Source: Capillidium heterosporum
Taxonomy: Eukaryota > Entomophthoromycota > Entomophthoromycetes > Entomophthorales > Capillidiaceae
DNA: 64,000 bases
Reading direction: 5' to 3'
Assembly (NCBI GenBank): GCA_016630905.1
Contig: WBMQ01000004.1
Coordinates: 372,001 to 436,000, forward strand
Each line of letters opens with the position of its first letter. The first letter of the stretch is position 1. The notes beneath the pieces are model-generated. The model was not told where the DNA came from. It worked only from the letters and a program-made list of their open reading frames with translations, and did no database searches. Below are positions 1-11,723 of the stretch, one piece after another. Position numbers and translations under genes: made by a program.

Positions 1-77
1 TTAAGATCTTCGACTCTTGCTAAAACTGGGTTAAAAGTTAGGACTAGGGTACATAGGATTGTCAAGTAGAGTTTCAT
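1..77 (-). CDS. Secreted protein, N-terminus only (cut by window edge)
   Basis: The reverse strand from position 77 encodes 25 residues that read as a clean signal peptide, beginning MKLYLTILCTLVLTF and ending with an NPVLA cleavage-type site, followed by RVEDL. The frame is open to the window edge, so the mature protein is not visible. The start was chosen because the hydrophobic core begins directly after this ATG. It is divergent from the expansin-like gene at 1789. Nothing can be said about function beyond likely secretion. Confidence 0.55.
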   Translation of the reverse strand, partial: MKLYLTILCTLVLTFNPVLARVEDL

Positions 78-1788
78 TGTTGTATTGAGGCTGAAGTTAG
101 AGCTTAAAATTTAAAATTTTATTGGAATGGACTTGCATCGGTACCTTTTATAGATATATTGTAGGTGCCTTGGTGTATATAATAGGACTAATAACCATTA
201 AACCTTTAATTGAAGGAAGGATATTACTTTGACTGCCTATTAATTATATACCATTAGTTTGGGTGAAGCCTATGGTTCAAAATTTATTGTCATCCTTTCG
301 AGAACCTCCAAGTGTTGGGGTGAATTTTAAGGGAATATGAGCTAAAAATTATAGAATGGCATACATTATAAAGTCAAATTAACTGAGATTTATGATTCAA
401 TATAATACGACTATAGAATTTCAATGTATATAACTTTAGAGTTCATATTTGCACAAGCAATTTATGTAATTTGGCACTATAGTATAGATAAACGAAGCTG
501 ATCCTCAATCAAACTTCAACTCTTCTAAAGAAGCTACCTTCCTCTACATCTACGATACACCTAGCTGCTTCCAAGTACATAGCCTATCTATAGTCGCTTT
601 GAAATTCTAAATCTGTAGGCCTACAGATGCGATACTTTTGCTACAAATCTAAATATAGCATCTATAAAAAGGCTATTCAGTCTTGAGTTATACAAGTAAC
701 ATAAAAGGTAGATACATGGAATGCAATTAGTAAAACTTATGCTGGTTTGTGTGTCAACATAAAATAGTTTATCCACACTTTACTTCATACCCTTAACTAT
801 TAATAGAGTTCAATAGTTTCTATTTTTAATTCCTGACAAAGTAGGGTGAAATGATCCTTGAGCTGCAAAAGATTTAGTCCATTGGAAGTTTTTATGCCCA
901 TTAAACCAATTGCACCGTAGGCTACTAAACTTTATAGCAGCTTTATTGGCCACTGTATTTTAAACCCCTCCTTTGAAGCCTTCAGGGTTTAGCAGCCTTT
1001 TCAAGGGTTAAAAATGATCATTCCATAAACTGGACTATATCCTACATCAGGGCAATTGCTAAATCGAATTGTACCTCGGCTATTTTTCTAATGTCGCAAG
1101 AGATGGAGACGAGCAAATTATTAAACAAGCAGTATCCTAATCTATCAATAGCTTATAAATTTAGCTCGCTATATTTAAATTGCAAATTCATTTAGCTTTA
1201 CCGATGATTCGAATCAACAACATAGTAAAAGCACATTACAATGGCTTATTATACGTTGATGTATACGACCCTACTAAGAGGTTTAATAGATTCTTCAAGT
1301 ACTTTAATCCGATATAACAAACGCTGATATAACTTTAAGTTAAAATTATCTTCAACTTATTATTAGACTTTTATGCAGCTAAAAATTGGTATACGCATCA
1401 TAGGATTCCTAGCTATACATCGCCTAAATAAGTATACTATCTACTCCGTGATCTTCGTAGAGTAGTAGGGCAAACTATCTATATAGCTATACATGTCATA
1501 CACTTGGTAGGGTATACAAGCTTTATAAATAACCGTACCTCAAATCGATCCTGTCTATTTTAAGGCCAATTCTTTACCATTTGGTCTAAAAGCTTTCTAA
1601 AAATAGCCTCAAAGTTGACAGGTGAATCGTAGCTGATTAATCCTCTTTTTCATACATCACATATAGGTCAAGGGAATGACATGCAATGAAAACTAATGTA
1701 AGCTTACGAAGGCTTAGAAAATAGTGTATATATAGTAGACTTGAAGTCACCAAAACTCAACAATTACCAACAAAACATCAATTCAAAT
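78..1788. other. 1.7 kb divergent intergenic region
   Basis: AT-rich DNA between two divergently transcribed secreted-protein genes. I see no coding frame, tRNA or long repeat. The last 65 bases hold the probable promoter of the expansin-like gene. Confidence 0.5.
1727..1734 (+). promoter_or_regulatory. TATA-like box of expansin-like gene
   Basis: A TATATATA run lies 62 bases before the ATG at 1789. The other secreted-protein genes of this window (8.6, 11.7 and 23.2 kb) have a TATA box at nearly the same distance. Confidence 0.4.
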
Positions 1789-2522
1789 ATGCTATCTGCC
1801 AAAACCCTACTTAGCGTAACTTTACTATCGTTTGCCGTTGCTCAAAATACTGGCAATGCTTCTTACAACACCGACTCTACTGGTAAACCCAACTGCTTCC
1901 AATTCAAAGACTAACTTTTTCCAAAAGGTTTCGGAAAGTGCTCGCTACCAGGTGGCACCTACCCCAAGTGGACCTCAGTTGGCCCGGCCACCTTTGCCGG
2001 CAGTGGTATTTGTGGTGCCTGCCTCGAGGTCACCAATACCGATACCAACCAAAAGACAGTTGTACATGTCGTCGACCAGTGTTTAGGTTGTGGGCCTGGG
2101 GACCTTAACATGTCATTGGAAGCTTTCACTGCTATCGGTGAACAGTGGAGGGGTAGAATCCCCGTCTCTTGGAAGGTAGTTCGATGCCCTGATATTTCAG
2201 GCAACATCCAGTACTCGTGGCAGGCTGGTTCTAACCAGTGGTGGGGTGCTTTCCAGTAAGAGCTTTTTTACTATCCAGGTTGTTAATTTTGAATTTTAGG
2301 CTACGCAACTACGCCGAGGCTGTAAAGACAGTTGAATACAGTAAGAACAATGGAGCTAGCTGGACCAACATCCCTAGACGTGAGGATAACTACTTCATCA
2401 CTTCGGGTGTTTCTGGTCCTTACTCAGTACGGATCACTTCGACTAGTGGCAAGCAGGTCATTGATCAGAACATTACTCCCCTCGATGCTGGTGGTATCGT
2501 ACCTTCTTCGGGTCAGTTCTAA
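1789..2522 (+). CDS. Expansin-like (barwin/RlpA fold) secreted protein
   Basis: Three exons, 1789-1882, 1928-2255 and 2300-2522, join in frame to 214 residues; both introns (45 and 44 nt) are GT-AG and the first has a CTAAC branch site. The protein opens with a signal peptide (MLSAKTLLSVTLLSFAVA). The double-psi barrel region carries GSGICGACLEVTN and HVVDQCLGCGPGDLNMS, the cysteine and HxxDxC-type pattern of expansin and loosenin barwin domains. The C-terminal half (RNYAEAVKTVEYS, NYFITSG, SVRITSTSGKQV) matches the expansin carbohydrate-binding domain of fungal and amoebal expansin-like proteins. Such proteins loosen cellulose or chitin networks without hydrolysis. Whether it acts on the fungus's own wall or on host material is not shown. 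Confidence 0.85.
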
Positions 2523-3139
2523 GTTTACATCTATTAAACTCTGTATATTTTTGAACATAGTTTAGTGTTTTTTCTTTCTACTATTTTTATGAAAACCTAT
2601 ATTTTGATTCTATAAGATAGATAACTTATTTATAGTAACTATAGTTTAGTAGTAGCTATTGCAAAGCGATATAATAGCATTAATATACTTTGCAAGCGGA
2701 TCCTAATATTCAATTTCAATTCCACTGGTTTCAAATCAGAAATCGGAATCATGGCTTGCAAGGAGCTCTTCTCCAATTGGAAAGATACTTACAGTTCTTG
2801 GATAAAAGTATTTTGATGATGAGATATTGATGTAAGGTCAAATCGACTGATATTGATGAATGCTCCAGTAATGAAAACTTGAAGTTAGAATCGGCTATTT
2901 CTTTAACTTAGCTGGTCTATAGAGCTATGACTTACCTTCCTATGAACTTAAAGCTATTCCTTATTGAAAAGAGCAAGTTTTCTACTGCAAATGTATGGCT
3001 AACTCTATATATTTTAAAGATGATATGGTTTACACATTCAGATAATAATATATGTAACTAAATCAATGTGCCAACAGTTCAGGAAATTGAAAGTAAATGC
3101 TTTACCGTTAAAAATGGTTAAAGTTTATTAAGGTGAATA
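2523..3139. other. Intergenic, convergent 3' ends
   Basis: About 600 bases between the ends of the expansin-like gene and the mevalonate kinase gene. AT-rich; no coding frame or RNA gene seen. Confidence 0.4.
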
Positions 3140-4735
3140 TTAGGAATCAAACCTAAACATTATGTAAGTAACAATAATTTCAAAATTAGAATTACCTTCC
3201 GGTAAGTGTGAGTCAGTAAGTTTATGGTAGGTCACACCTTGGTCGGTCAATTTGGTGACGTGGCACTGGAACCCAACCTGCTCCAACTCCATCTTGACCT
3301 GGTTAATTTGATCAAGTTGAGATGTGGGTACCAGCGTTAAGCAGCAGCCACCACCACCAGCTCCCGTAAGTTTGGTTGTCAGGTTAAACTGGTTGGTGAT
3401 ATCTACAACTTTTTCTATGGAACTGTGGCTTACCCCTAGGCTTCGAAGTAGGCTCTGGTTCAACGTGACTAGGTCCTAATTGAAAAAAGTAAAGGTCAGT
3501 ATGAGAGGTTCTATGGTGGATGTGAAAAGTACCTGCATCAGAACTGTAATGTCGGAATCAGCTAATAGAAAGTTAGCAAATTTATTTTAAAAGATAAAGC
3601 TACTGGTAGCGTTAGGTTGCAAGCTCTTTTGGAATTTGGAGCTGATGTGGCCAATACTTTCAATGATAGGGTTAATAACCTCGGGATACTTTACAAAAGG
3701 TGAGTATAAGCCTATGATACAAAACTTAAACCTTGTTACGTAGTGCTCGTACACCAGCTACCAATAGCTTAGTGTTCTTGGGGACCTTGGTATCGGTTAT
3801 CAAGACGGTCCACTCGTTCAAGCTAACGTAGATAAATGTAAGAATAGATCTTCATTTCAACATCTTAAAAGCTTACTTTGTCAACCTGGTAAAAGTACCC
3901 GTCTTGTAAGCGACCAAGTTACCGAAAGTAGCCACCGTATTGTCGACTCCACTTGGGTTGCCATGCAGTACTTTCTCGGCTAGGTAACTTAATCTGTTGA
4001 TCAGCTGTAGCTTAATTAACTTGTTTAAATTGTCAAAGTTGGGTAAGAGTAGTTTCAAAAGGGAACTGGACATGGAAACTGAGAAGGAAGCTGAAGAGCC
4101 TAAGGCCAGCACCTACCGGGATCTTGGAGATAATTTTCATGTGGAACCCTTGACTTTTTTAAAAAAGTGGTCAACATAACTAATATTAAAGAAATTTGAA
4201 GTTTTACCTTGGATCAACTACCCCTTTCAACAAAACGGTTATCAAACTAAAGGTTGCTAAAGTTGCTATAACAGCCCCCTTACCGTTGTGATTGGCCAAG
4301 TTGTATTTTTCAACTAGGTTTAGTAAGTAAGGTTCCAAAGTTGGCGGGTCGTAGCTGATATTGTTTACTATTTAGAAAATATTTAGCATCACTATTATAA
4401 GAAAAAAATAATAGGCTACTTGTGTTGGTATCAATGTTGGTTAAAGTTCCTTGGAAGAGGGAGTTAATTTGACTGATGGGCAAGTCTGCTAAAGGTAGCT
4501 TCAAGTTAACATCGACATCGTTGAACTCCAAAGTTATGCAGCTGGAGCTATCTAAAGTAACGTAGCTATAGGTCCTTAAGTCAATACTCGCTGCTATAGC
4601 TAGCTGATTTATTTAAAATAAATTTAGAAATTTAAGTAGATGATATTCGAATTTTACCTGATCATAAACAACCGCATGTTCACCGAACAAAATGATTTTT
4701 CCTGGCGATGAAGTTACTATACCTCCCTTGACCAT
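3140..4735 (-). CDS. ERG12: Mevalonate kinase (with +1 frame break)
   Basis: GHMP kinase that phosphorylates mevalonate in isoprenoid and ergosterol synthesis. I chose the ATG at 4735 because SSPGKIILFGEHAVVY, the family's first motif, follows within nine residues; an in-frame ATG 60 bases upstream adds no conserved residues. Next come LAIAASIDLRTY, the ATP-binding motif PVGAGL/GSSAS, HGNPSGVDNTVATFGNLVA, TDTKVPKNTKLLVAGVR and the C-terminal LTGAGGGGCCLTLV. About seven short introns connect these in phase. The anomaly is inside the ATP motif: GAGL and GSSAS lie in different frames, one surplus nucleotide apart, at the heptamer CTTAGGC (minus strand, 4104-4098). Everything else is conserved, so the gene looks functional if the shift is bypassed or is a sequence error. 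Length is about 400 residues, normal for the family. Confidence 0.92.
4098..4104 (-). promoter_or_regulatory. Candidate +1 frameshift heptamer CTT AGG C
   Basis: In the zero frame of mevalonate kinase the codons read GGC CTT AGG C. Skipping one base after CTT gives CTT then GGC TCT TCA, restoring the GAGLGSSAS motif. CTT-AGG-C is the heptamer at which yeast Ty1 and ABP140 shift +1. Function here is inferred; a one-base insertion error gives the same picture. Confidence 0.4.
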
Positions 4736-5699
4736 GTTGGTTTTTGTTTTTGAATTGATTAGTTTTGCTATTAGGTGCTGGAAGCGAAAACCCATCTCAA
4801 CGCATCTGGGTCAGTTCTATTAGTAAAGGTATAAATTGTGCACTGTACCTTTGGGAAACTTTCGATAAATTAGGCAGCAACCGTTGGCACTTTTCTTATA
4901 AGTTGGAGATGAACTTATTTTGCACGCTTTACTTGACAAAGTTAATAACGGTGGTTTAATGAAATTTGGATAAAATGAATGGACGGTTTTAAAAGTTGAC
5001 TTTGATATCCACATTTATTGTAGATGGTAAGTATTTGAGCTTTGTAAATTTACATGTGATGAAGATGATATATGAGCAGTTTCGAAAGGATCCTATACCA
5101 AAATCTGGATGTCTTGCATAACGATGCTATTCAATTAAAAGCAGTTGTTTATAAAGTTATTGGCTAAGATTGAAATGCACTAATGATGCAAAACATCAAA
5201 AAACATGAGCCCAGTTGGAGTTAGTTCGAAATTGCCCATATGCTGAAGTTGGATTTAAATGTTCCGCAGTCAGCGTAAAGATTGATTTGGTAGTCCATTA
5301 CCTAGTGAATTGCAGTAATTTTGGTTAGACTGCTGCATATATCAAATAAAGTTTATTGCAAAGATGTGCCAAATCCACAAGATTGAGTACCGCTGACGTA
5401 CATTTTACCACTTTAAGGTTTCTGCAGATATGCTTAATTAGCTAGCTGATAAAAGAAATATTTAGAATTTTATAAGTGGAAATCGGACCTGCTATGAACG
5501 CTATAATTTCGAACAAGCTAATGATTTGTTGTTTCTGCATTCTATAGTTTACTACGCAACTTAGTTGGCTAGTTTCCAAATCTATCCAATCAATTCCAAT
5601 TTACTCATCCATCAACATTATCTACTTGTCAAGTTCACTAGCTTATCACCATCTCTCTACCAAACACCAGCTCCATCATCAAATTGGAAACTTGAACTT
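4736..5699. other. Divergent intergenic region ERG12 / HUS1
   Basis: About 960 bases between the divergent starts of mevalonate kinase and HUS1. Short open frames here have no recognisable content. No clear promoter element beyond AT-richness. Confidence 0.4.
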
Positions 5700-6930
5700 A
5701 TGAAGATCGTAGGAACTATAAGTGAGCCGGCTATACTACTGGGTACTACTTTTTAAGTTAATTTTTTAATTCTGTTAATTGAATCCTTTAGATGCGTTTG
5801 CCAGCATTGGTTCCATTCACCAGAAAATAACTTTGATATTCGACAGGCAGTTTCTGACGCTGTGGGCCTACTCCACTTCCGGTACTAGTTCGGGAGTAAA
5901 GATATTTGGGTAACCAACTTTTTAATTTCCAAATTAATTCAATCTAATCTCTGGCATTTATTTTTCCAAAATAATATAGGGATATTGCTATAGTAAACCA
6001 TTAAGAGAACTATAGATGTTTTAACGCAATTTAAAAAATAGGAAAAAGTCATGTCCGACTATGAGTTCATTTCTACTAGTGAGCGAATAGGCTTTGAATT
6101 CAAAGCTGCCGATCTGGTAGGTATCTTAAAAGATGGACCGAAATGTACCATCAATTTCGCCTTTATCAACGAGAAAACTCCTGCCTTCCTCTTCAACATT
6201 GTACCACTTACAGTAACTATATTTTTTAGGAAATTAATTCTGATATCATTTTTTATTTTGTAGACCAACATGGTAGGGTTTAGTAAATTTGTTCATCAAG
6301 TGGCAACGCGCATACTCTCCAATCAGGATACCAAGCAGCTCAAACTACCTGAGAACGTTCCTTCCAAAGTAATTTTATATATCTAGTACTTGAAATTTAT
6401 TTTTGTATAAAAGTTCTTTTTTCGACTACCTCCAGGACCCCTATTTAAACAGCAGACCAAACTGTTTACCCATAGCGGAGGAAACGCTATCTTAACCGTT
6501 AATCTAAATGGAACTTTGGCCATGGACGTAGATTTAGTTAGCTTCAGGACGAAGGTGGTGTTCGAAGATGTACCTGAACCTAGTTATGGTAAATATTTCC
6601 TGCTTATATATCCTCCTTAACTTTTTACAACAAATTAGTGTTATTACCGGAAGGTATTGAAAACCAAAGAGGAACCATCAAGACGGAACAAAGTTTGCAG
6701 GAAATCAAGCTGAAGGTCAAATTGGAGGATCTGATGAAGGCGGTGCGTACTCCCTGCTTCAACTTTGATCAGTCTATATGCAGTAACTTTAATTTGTTTT
6801 AAGGTGTTAATTTTGAATAGTGGTTACCAACGAAAGTTGCTTTACGTTGTACACAAACTATTCCTTCAAAGGTAAATCGTTTTATGGAGGATTGAGCTTC
6901 GTCTTCAACTATGAAAGATCTTCCGTCTGA
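5700..6930 (+). CDS. HUS1: Checkpoint clamp subunit HUS1-like
   Basis: Exons start at MKIVGTISEPAILL and join in phase over seven introns. The N-terminal part (FASIGSIHQKITLIFDRQFL, then VKIFGDIAIEKV) has the shape of the first clamp domain of HUS1 (family pattern: isnmiakl...trIspdkL). A middle stretch, TNMVGFSKFVHQVATRILSN ending in LPENVPSK, corresponds to the interdomain linker region. LTVNLNGTLAMDVDLVSF is the second-domain strand pair. The C-terminus, CMVTNESCFTLYTNYSFKG followed by GGLSFVFNYE, matches the HUS1 ending pattern (DVSLQYFIPA). As part of the RAD9-RAD1-HUS1 ring it would be loaded at DNA damage to activate ATR/Rad3 signalling. Identity rests on these alignments from memory. 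The last intron was placed by choosing the frame that keeps the C-terminal strand. Confidence 0.72.
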
Positions 6931-8559
6931 AGCAGATTGTGTCTAGTTATGCTTGATGATTTGTATTGACCTTTACGATAACTAGTATTTAGAAAAGTAA
7001 GGATCTTATTTCTTTAACATTGAATTATACAATGCTATCTACAGATTATTGATATATGCGTGCTATAGATGTTTAAATGAATGCTGGTGTTGAATTTACA
7101 GGTAGATGTCGACATACTGATCTACTTTTTGGATAGTCCTTTGTAATACTTTTGGAAAAGTGTACCAGCGCTTACCGACTTTTCGTTAAACTTATTTGAG
7201 CTGGCCATCCAAGGTTTCTAAAACTATTTATCTACCAAGTGTAAATAAATTGAACTTATACTAAGGTATTCTACTGTATGGTTTTCTCTTTTTTAACAGC
7301 TATCTTCGACTTGATGTGAATTTCTCATTCTTCTATCTAAAAGCTCTGTATATATTTGCAAAAGTTTAGTCTCGATCAGGGTTTCAAGATCCTTCTTGTA
7401 CCACTTCAATCTTAAAGTTTAATAGTAAAAAGTATAGATCTATTACAGTTCTTTTCCACTTTGTGGACGTGGCACAAAAATTTTCATAGAATCCACTAAG
7501 ATGTGCCAATAGTTTACAATTTATTGAACAGGTGTGAACACGAGTACAAAAAGCCGGATAACAGTAATATGCTACCAAAGAGGAATCTGTCAATCTCAAA
7601 GGCTATGTTAGAATAGGGTTGTGATTAGCCGAGGCTTAATAGGTAAATCTCGTTGCAAAGCTATAAAAGTTCAGTATCGGATTTCGAGGTCGGAACTTCG
7701 AATTTGAAATACTTTAGTCCGAAGTTGACATTCAAACTATACCTTATCGAGGATCAAGTGACCCAACACCAATTTAGCAAAGAATTCTCAAGCAAAAGTC
7801 AGGTTTTGTAGTAACTTAGTTTATACTGGTTCGACGTTATAGTTGGACAGCCATTGGTAAGTAAACTAAAAACATGTTATGCCGAGACCTTTGTATATCT
7901 TTTTAGTATAGCGAACCAAATCCGATGTAACTCCACCGTGTCTTTTATAGTTATCCTATGTGATTATGAATATTACACTCCAACTTCGCTAAAGGCAGAT
8001 AGAGTCCGCGTAACTAAAGTTCCGAAAGGTTGAATCAAACTAAAATAGGTTATAATTCGGTGGCGTTAGTCCCAAGCACCAACATCTCAAATCCTTGGTC
8101 GTAAACTATTCCATAGGATCGTAACAAACTATAAATGGTAATGTTATGAGAAATGTGCAAGAAACTTATCAACAGTTCTTTAGGCTTATCTACCTGGCAA
8201 GTTAAATATAGTTCTATTTTTCTATAGATCAGTACTAATGGAGTTAGGAAAGCAGTCTAGAAGCTGGATTGATGGCATGCACTAGAAAAATATGTTGGAA
8301 ATGTCATAACAAAGCGCCTATCCAGCAATGTCTATACCCAAAAATACCTTTAGTCCCGTTCTATATAGGATAGGTTACTAAAGTTCGACTATTTGAAGTT
8401 TAGACTATGCCTATGTTTTGACATTTACAACGTACCAGCTCTAATTGATCTAAAGTTTGACACCTATGTCACCACTTCTACTGATTCCCAAAGTATAACC
8501 TAAGCCGCCGAGTTTACACAACTACTGCTAGCATCCCAAAACTATGATAGTTAGAAAGG
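6931..8559. other. Gene-poor region before the cysteine-rich array
   Basis: About 1.6 kb, AT-rich, no convincing gene. From about 8041 it is visibly similar to 11138-11660 (shared stretches such as a 'taaaataggt' start, 'gtattccata', and a 'gtacaagctgt/atgccta' block), so this half is the upstream part of a segmental duplication. Confidence 0.5.
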
Positions 8560-8566
8560 TATAAAT
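8560..8566 (+). promoter_or_regulatory. TATA box of cysteine-rich copy A
   Basis: TATAAAT, 62 bases upstream of the position aligned to the start codon of the intact paralogue. Equivalent boxes lie at 11664 (60 bases), 13176 (about 61 bases) and 10099 (74 bases) before the other copies. Confidence 0.5.
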
Positions 8567-8621
8567 CAAAGTCAAATTCTATCTCAGCTTGCCATCACCA
8601 AAACCAAATATTCACCCGAAA

Positions 8622-8900
8622 ATATTGTTCAAAGCCTCCCTCATCGCCGTCACTCTGACCTGCACCCAAGTCTTAGCTGTTAACCCCTGCCGTGCTACCG
8701 TCATCGACAGGGACGGTAGACTGCCCAACTCCTACTGGAACTGCCCCCAAACTGACTGCAATGACGTCAACTACATCTACCTCAACATCTGCAATTTCTC
8801 TACCGATCGTAAGTCTGTCACTTGCTACTGCACCAACTCGGGATACAACTGCAACCTCAAGGCCATACAGATGAAGCAAACCCAGTGCCTCCAGGGTTAG
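8622..8900 (+). CDS. 8-cysteine secreted protein, copy A (no ATG)
   Basis: A frame of about 92 residues from the aligned start. It has a hydrophobic leader (FKASLIAVTLTCTQVLA) and a mature part with eight cysteines: NPC, WNC, TDC, NIC, then the TCYC pair, YNC and TQC. The same eight, with the same spacing, occur in the paralogue at 11724. Shared blocks are ATVIDR-G, DCNDVNYIY and CYCTNSGYNC. The codon at the aligned start is ATA, not ATG, and there is no in-frame ATG between an upstream TAA and the cysteine region. So this copy has lost its start, starts at ATA or TTG, or has an unseen upstream exon. The cysteine domain itself is intact. I do not recognise a named family; the size, leader and cysteines suggest a secreted effector-like or antimicrobial-type protein, which is inference. 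Confidence 0.6.
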   Translation: MLFKASLIAVTLTCTQVLAVNPCRATVIDRDGRLPNSYWNCPQTDCNDVNYIYLNICNFSTDRKSVTCYCTNSGYNCNLKAIQMKQTQCLQG

Positions 8901-9063
8901 ATTTTGTTTTTAATAAATATTTTTTATTTTTAGTTTATAATGGTTGCTTAGAATTTCGTAGCTATGTAAAAGGTTTAGTAGGTGGCTGCATGCGATACAG
9001 CTTTTTAAATGGATATAAATGTCCAACTTTGTAAACTGAAAGATGTAATTGGTTAGCACTATC

Positions 9064-9282
9064 TCACTTCAGGTATATTTTTTGATAGGTAGCGTAGATA
9101 TTATCAAGGCAGATGTCAGATACCACACAAGATGCGAATACTGAACAAGCAAATATACCGTGAACTTTAAGTGTTAGGGTGGACTGGGTAGTATCACCTT
9201 TACAATAGGGAAGAAAATATAAAGCCAAATCTAATCTAACATTCGGTTCTAAAATTTCGGGTAAAGGTAAATTTTTCAACAT
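9064..9282 (-). CDS. Hypothetical small protein downstream of copy A
   Basis: A 72-codon reverse frame beginning MLKNLPLPEILEPNVRL, with three cysteines in its C-terminal half. I do not recognise it. The only support is that a decayed relative lies at the equivalent place behind copy B (about 12246-12430, sharing the start of this frame: 'tctaacatt(a/c)ggttctaaaatttc'). The duplication would be expected whether or not the frame is a gene, so it may be chance. Confidence 0.25.
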   Translation of the reverse strand: MLKNLPLPEILEPNVRLDLALYFLPYCKGDTTQSTLTLKVHGIFACSVFASCVVSDICLDNIYATYQKIYLK

Positions 9283-10172
9283 CTCTTATATAAACTATAT
9301 GATTAAAGTCCTGTTTTTATATTTTCAACAGCTTTACACTTCTACCTGTAACATTTTAATTTTAATTTTAAATATATATACAGAAGGTTTAAATATGCTG
9401 AACTAGCCTTACATGTAGGTTCTTCTCTGATGCATATCCGATTTGAAAAATAGCTTGTATATGACTTCATAATAGAAAAGTACTATCAAACCTTACTCCC
9501 TTTTGTTTAGATTCACATCAACTATTGACAAGGACTTGGAGTTTATCCATATGGTCAAGGAATAAAAACTTTACAAACTCAAAGCTTATCGAATTTGATA
9601 CTGTTTTACAAAGTAAACTATACATATTGAATCGAAGAATGTACACCATTCAAGTAAACTTTAAATATATGTATTGATCACTTTTAAAAGTTAGTAGTGA
9701 TGGAACATACATTTAATAATTAAAGTTTCAGAGCCAAATCCTACGGTATATCTAGTGGCAAGTACTATTGATACACCATCAATTATTTACCAGCCACCAA
9801 GTTGACAACCTTGGCCATAAATTTAACATTAAAACTAAATGTTTGTTGAATTTGAACCATATCTTTTTATACAAGCCTGATATGATGACAGTTTGTTTGG
9901 TAAGCTTTTGCCATATTTATCTAGCTTTCCCATCACATTATTTGCCCATTTTTCTACTTTGAAACCAAGTTTTGGCTTGGCAGTCTTGCTCCAAGTAATT
10001 TCCCATCAATCCTCTAGTAATGTCAGCAGTAGCTTTACGATCTAGTATTGCTACAGCTTATATTTCCATCTTTTAAAATGCTAATATAGGTAAAAAGATA
10101 TAAAGCTAAATTCAAAAGCTCCTACCACATCCTATACTAAATACATTATAAAGACATAGACATTAACAAAAT
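9283..10172. other. Spacer between copy A and relic 1
   Basis: No gene seen. Parts (about 9560-9670) resemble 12720-12810, the spacer in front of the relic at 13237, supporting a segmental duplication about 3.1 kb long. Confidence 0.45.
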
Positions 10173-10443
10173 ATGTTATTGAGTGCCTCTACTTTCTCAC
10201 CATTTCTTTAAGTATCCAAGTTACAGATACTCTATGCAAAGCAACCATCATCGATTGTGAAGGTAAGAGTAAGCTTGCCAACTGAGCCTGTTTAATCGAT
10301 TTTAACACCAAAACTCTGTTTTTACAAACAACTGTACCTTTTCAGCTAATAGGAAGCATGCCATCTGCTATTGTACCAACTAAGAATTTAACTATGGGAT
10401 CCAGAAGATCAAGTTGAACCGGCTTTTCTACTACAAAGCTTAA
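10173..10443 (+). pseudogene. Relic 1 of the 8-cysteine family
   Basis: Aligns with copies A and B from an ATG (10173) through 'tgcaaagcaaccatcatcgattg' (CKATIIDCEG), 'atctgctattgtaccaac' (ICYCTN) and the last block before TAA. The frame is destroyed: it stops after 12 codons, carries a stop at the tryptophan region and has indels. The 3' end (TAAGTTTTAAATAAA) is shared with the relic at 13237. Confidence 0.7.
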
Positions 10444-11663
10444 GTTTTAAATAAAATATTTTGTTTATGTCGTAACTCGTAAGCTGGTGTTAATATATGG
10501 GTTTTATGCGTATATGAATAAAGCTTTATAGTTAATTCCAGTTGACAAAAGTTTCCAAAGCTGAGCGAAATGTATCCTATAACTTTAGCAAAATATAGCA
10601 AAAGAAGTAATGTAATCTCATTGATGCATATTTTATTGATAGGTTTAAGCCAAGTCAATGTTATTACAGATATACACTCGATACTACCTAAAATTCAAAA
10701 CTGATGTGCTAGGTTGAGTAGTTACCCTCTTTTGAACGCAGGAAATTACCTGGGAGTAGGCCAGTTCTGACACCGAGTTAAAATTCATAATGTATATCTA
10801 AATTTGTATTGATGCTTCTCATATAAGTGCTACTAGGATACTGCAGCTCTGTAAAAAGGAAATGGAACTTTCTACTTCAAATGTATGCCAGGAGTATGAT
10901 GACTTTACACCTGCCATAACCTGTTTTCCATTTTCGAAATCCGAAATAAAGAGTTGCAACATTGTAATCCCTTACATGTTCCTTTAGTAAGACTATATTC
11001 GAACGCTCTATGTTGGATAAGTAGTATACCCAGCCAATTCTGATGGAAAGTCCCCTTACACTATACAGCCGTGCCATATGATTGCAAATCCTTTGGACAG
11101 GCCCTAACTTGCTTGACATAAGTAGATGTAGTCCATGTGGCTAAAATAGGTAATGGTTCGATGGCGTAAGTTCCACTGCACCAGAATTTCAAATCGATAA
11201 GTGATGCTAAAGTATTCCATAAAATCGCAACAGACTATAAGAGGAAGTGTTTGAGGGTAAAAGATGGCGACTACAGCAGCTTTTTAGGTTTAATTGTTTT
11301 TGTAGGTCAGTACTGAAGCTGGTCAAGTTGAAGGTATTCTTAGGTGATAGACCGATCATATGCATTTATAAGCAAGGTCCATTGGAAAAGTTATAATAAA
11401 GCGTCTTTTCAATAAAGCCTTATCTAAAAATAAAATTGTGGATCCGTCTATTGTAGTATAAATTATAATTTTCAACTACTTGAAGTACAAGCTGTACTGA
11501 ACTGTTTTGACATTTATTTGGTATACAGGTTTTCAAACCAATTTATCATATTCGCATCCAAAGCATAACCTAAGACAATAAATTTATATTCACAGCTACG
11601 TGCCACCCCAACTACAGTTTACTCTAACTTTATCAATATCTAAAGCTATGATGGCCAGAAAAG
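10444..11663. other. Spacer upstream of copy B
   Basis: No gene supported; two 70-80-codon frames here are unremarkable. The part from about 11138 onward is a diverged copy of 8041-8559. Confidence 0.5.
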
Positions 11664-11670
11664 TATAAAT
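11664..11670 (+). promoter_or_regulatory. TATA box of cysteine-rich copy B
   Basis: TATAAAT, 60 bases before the ATG at 11724; conserved in place with copy A although the flanks have diverged. Confidence 0.5.
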
Positions 11671-11723
11671 ATGTGCTTGAAGGCTCTTTCCTACTCAACA
11701 TCATCAATTTCAACACTAACAAA

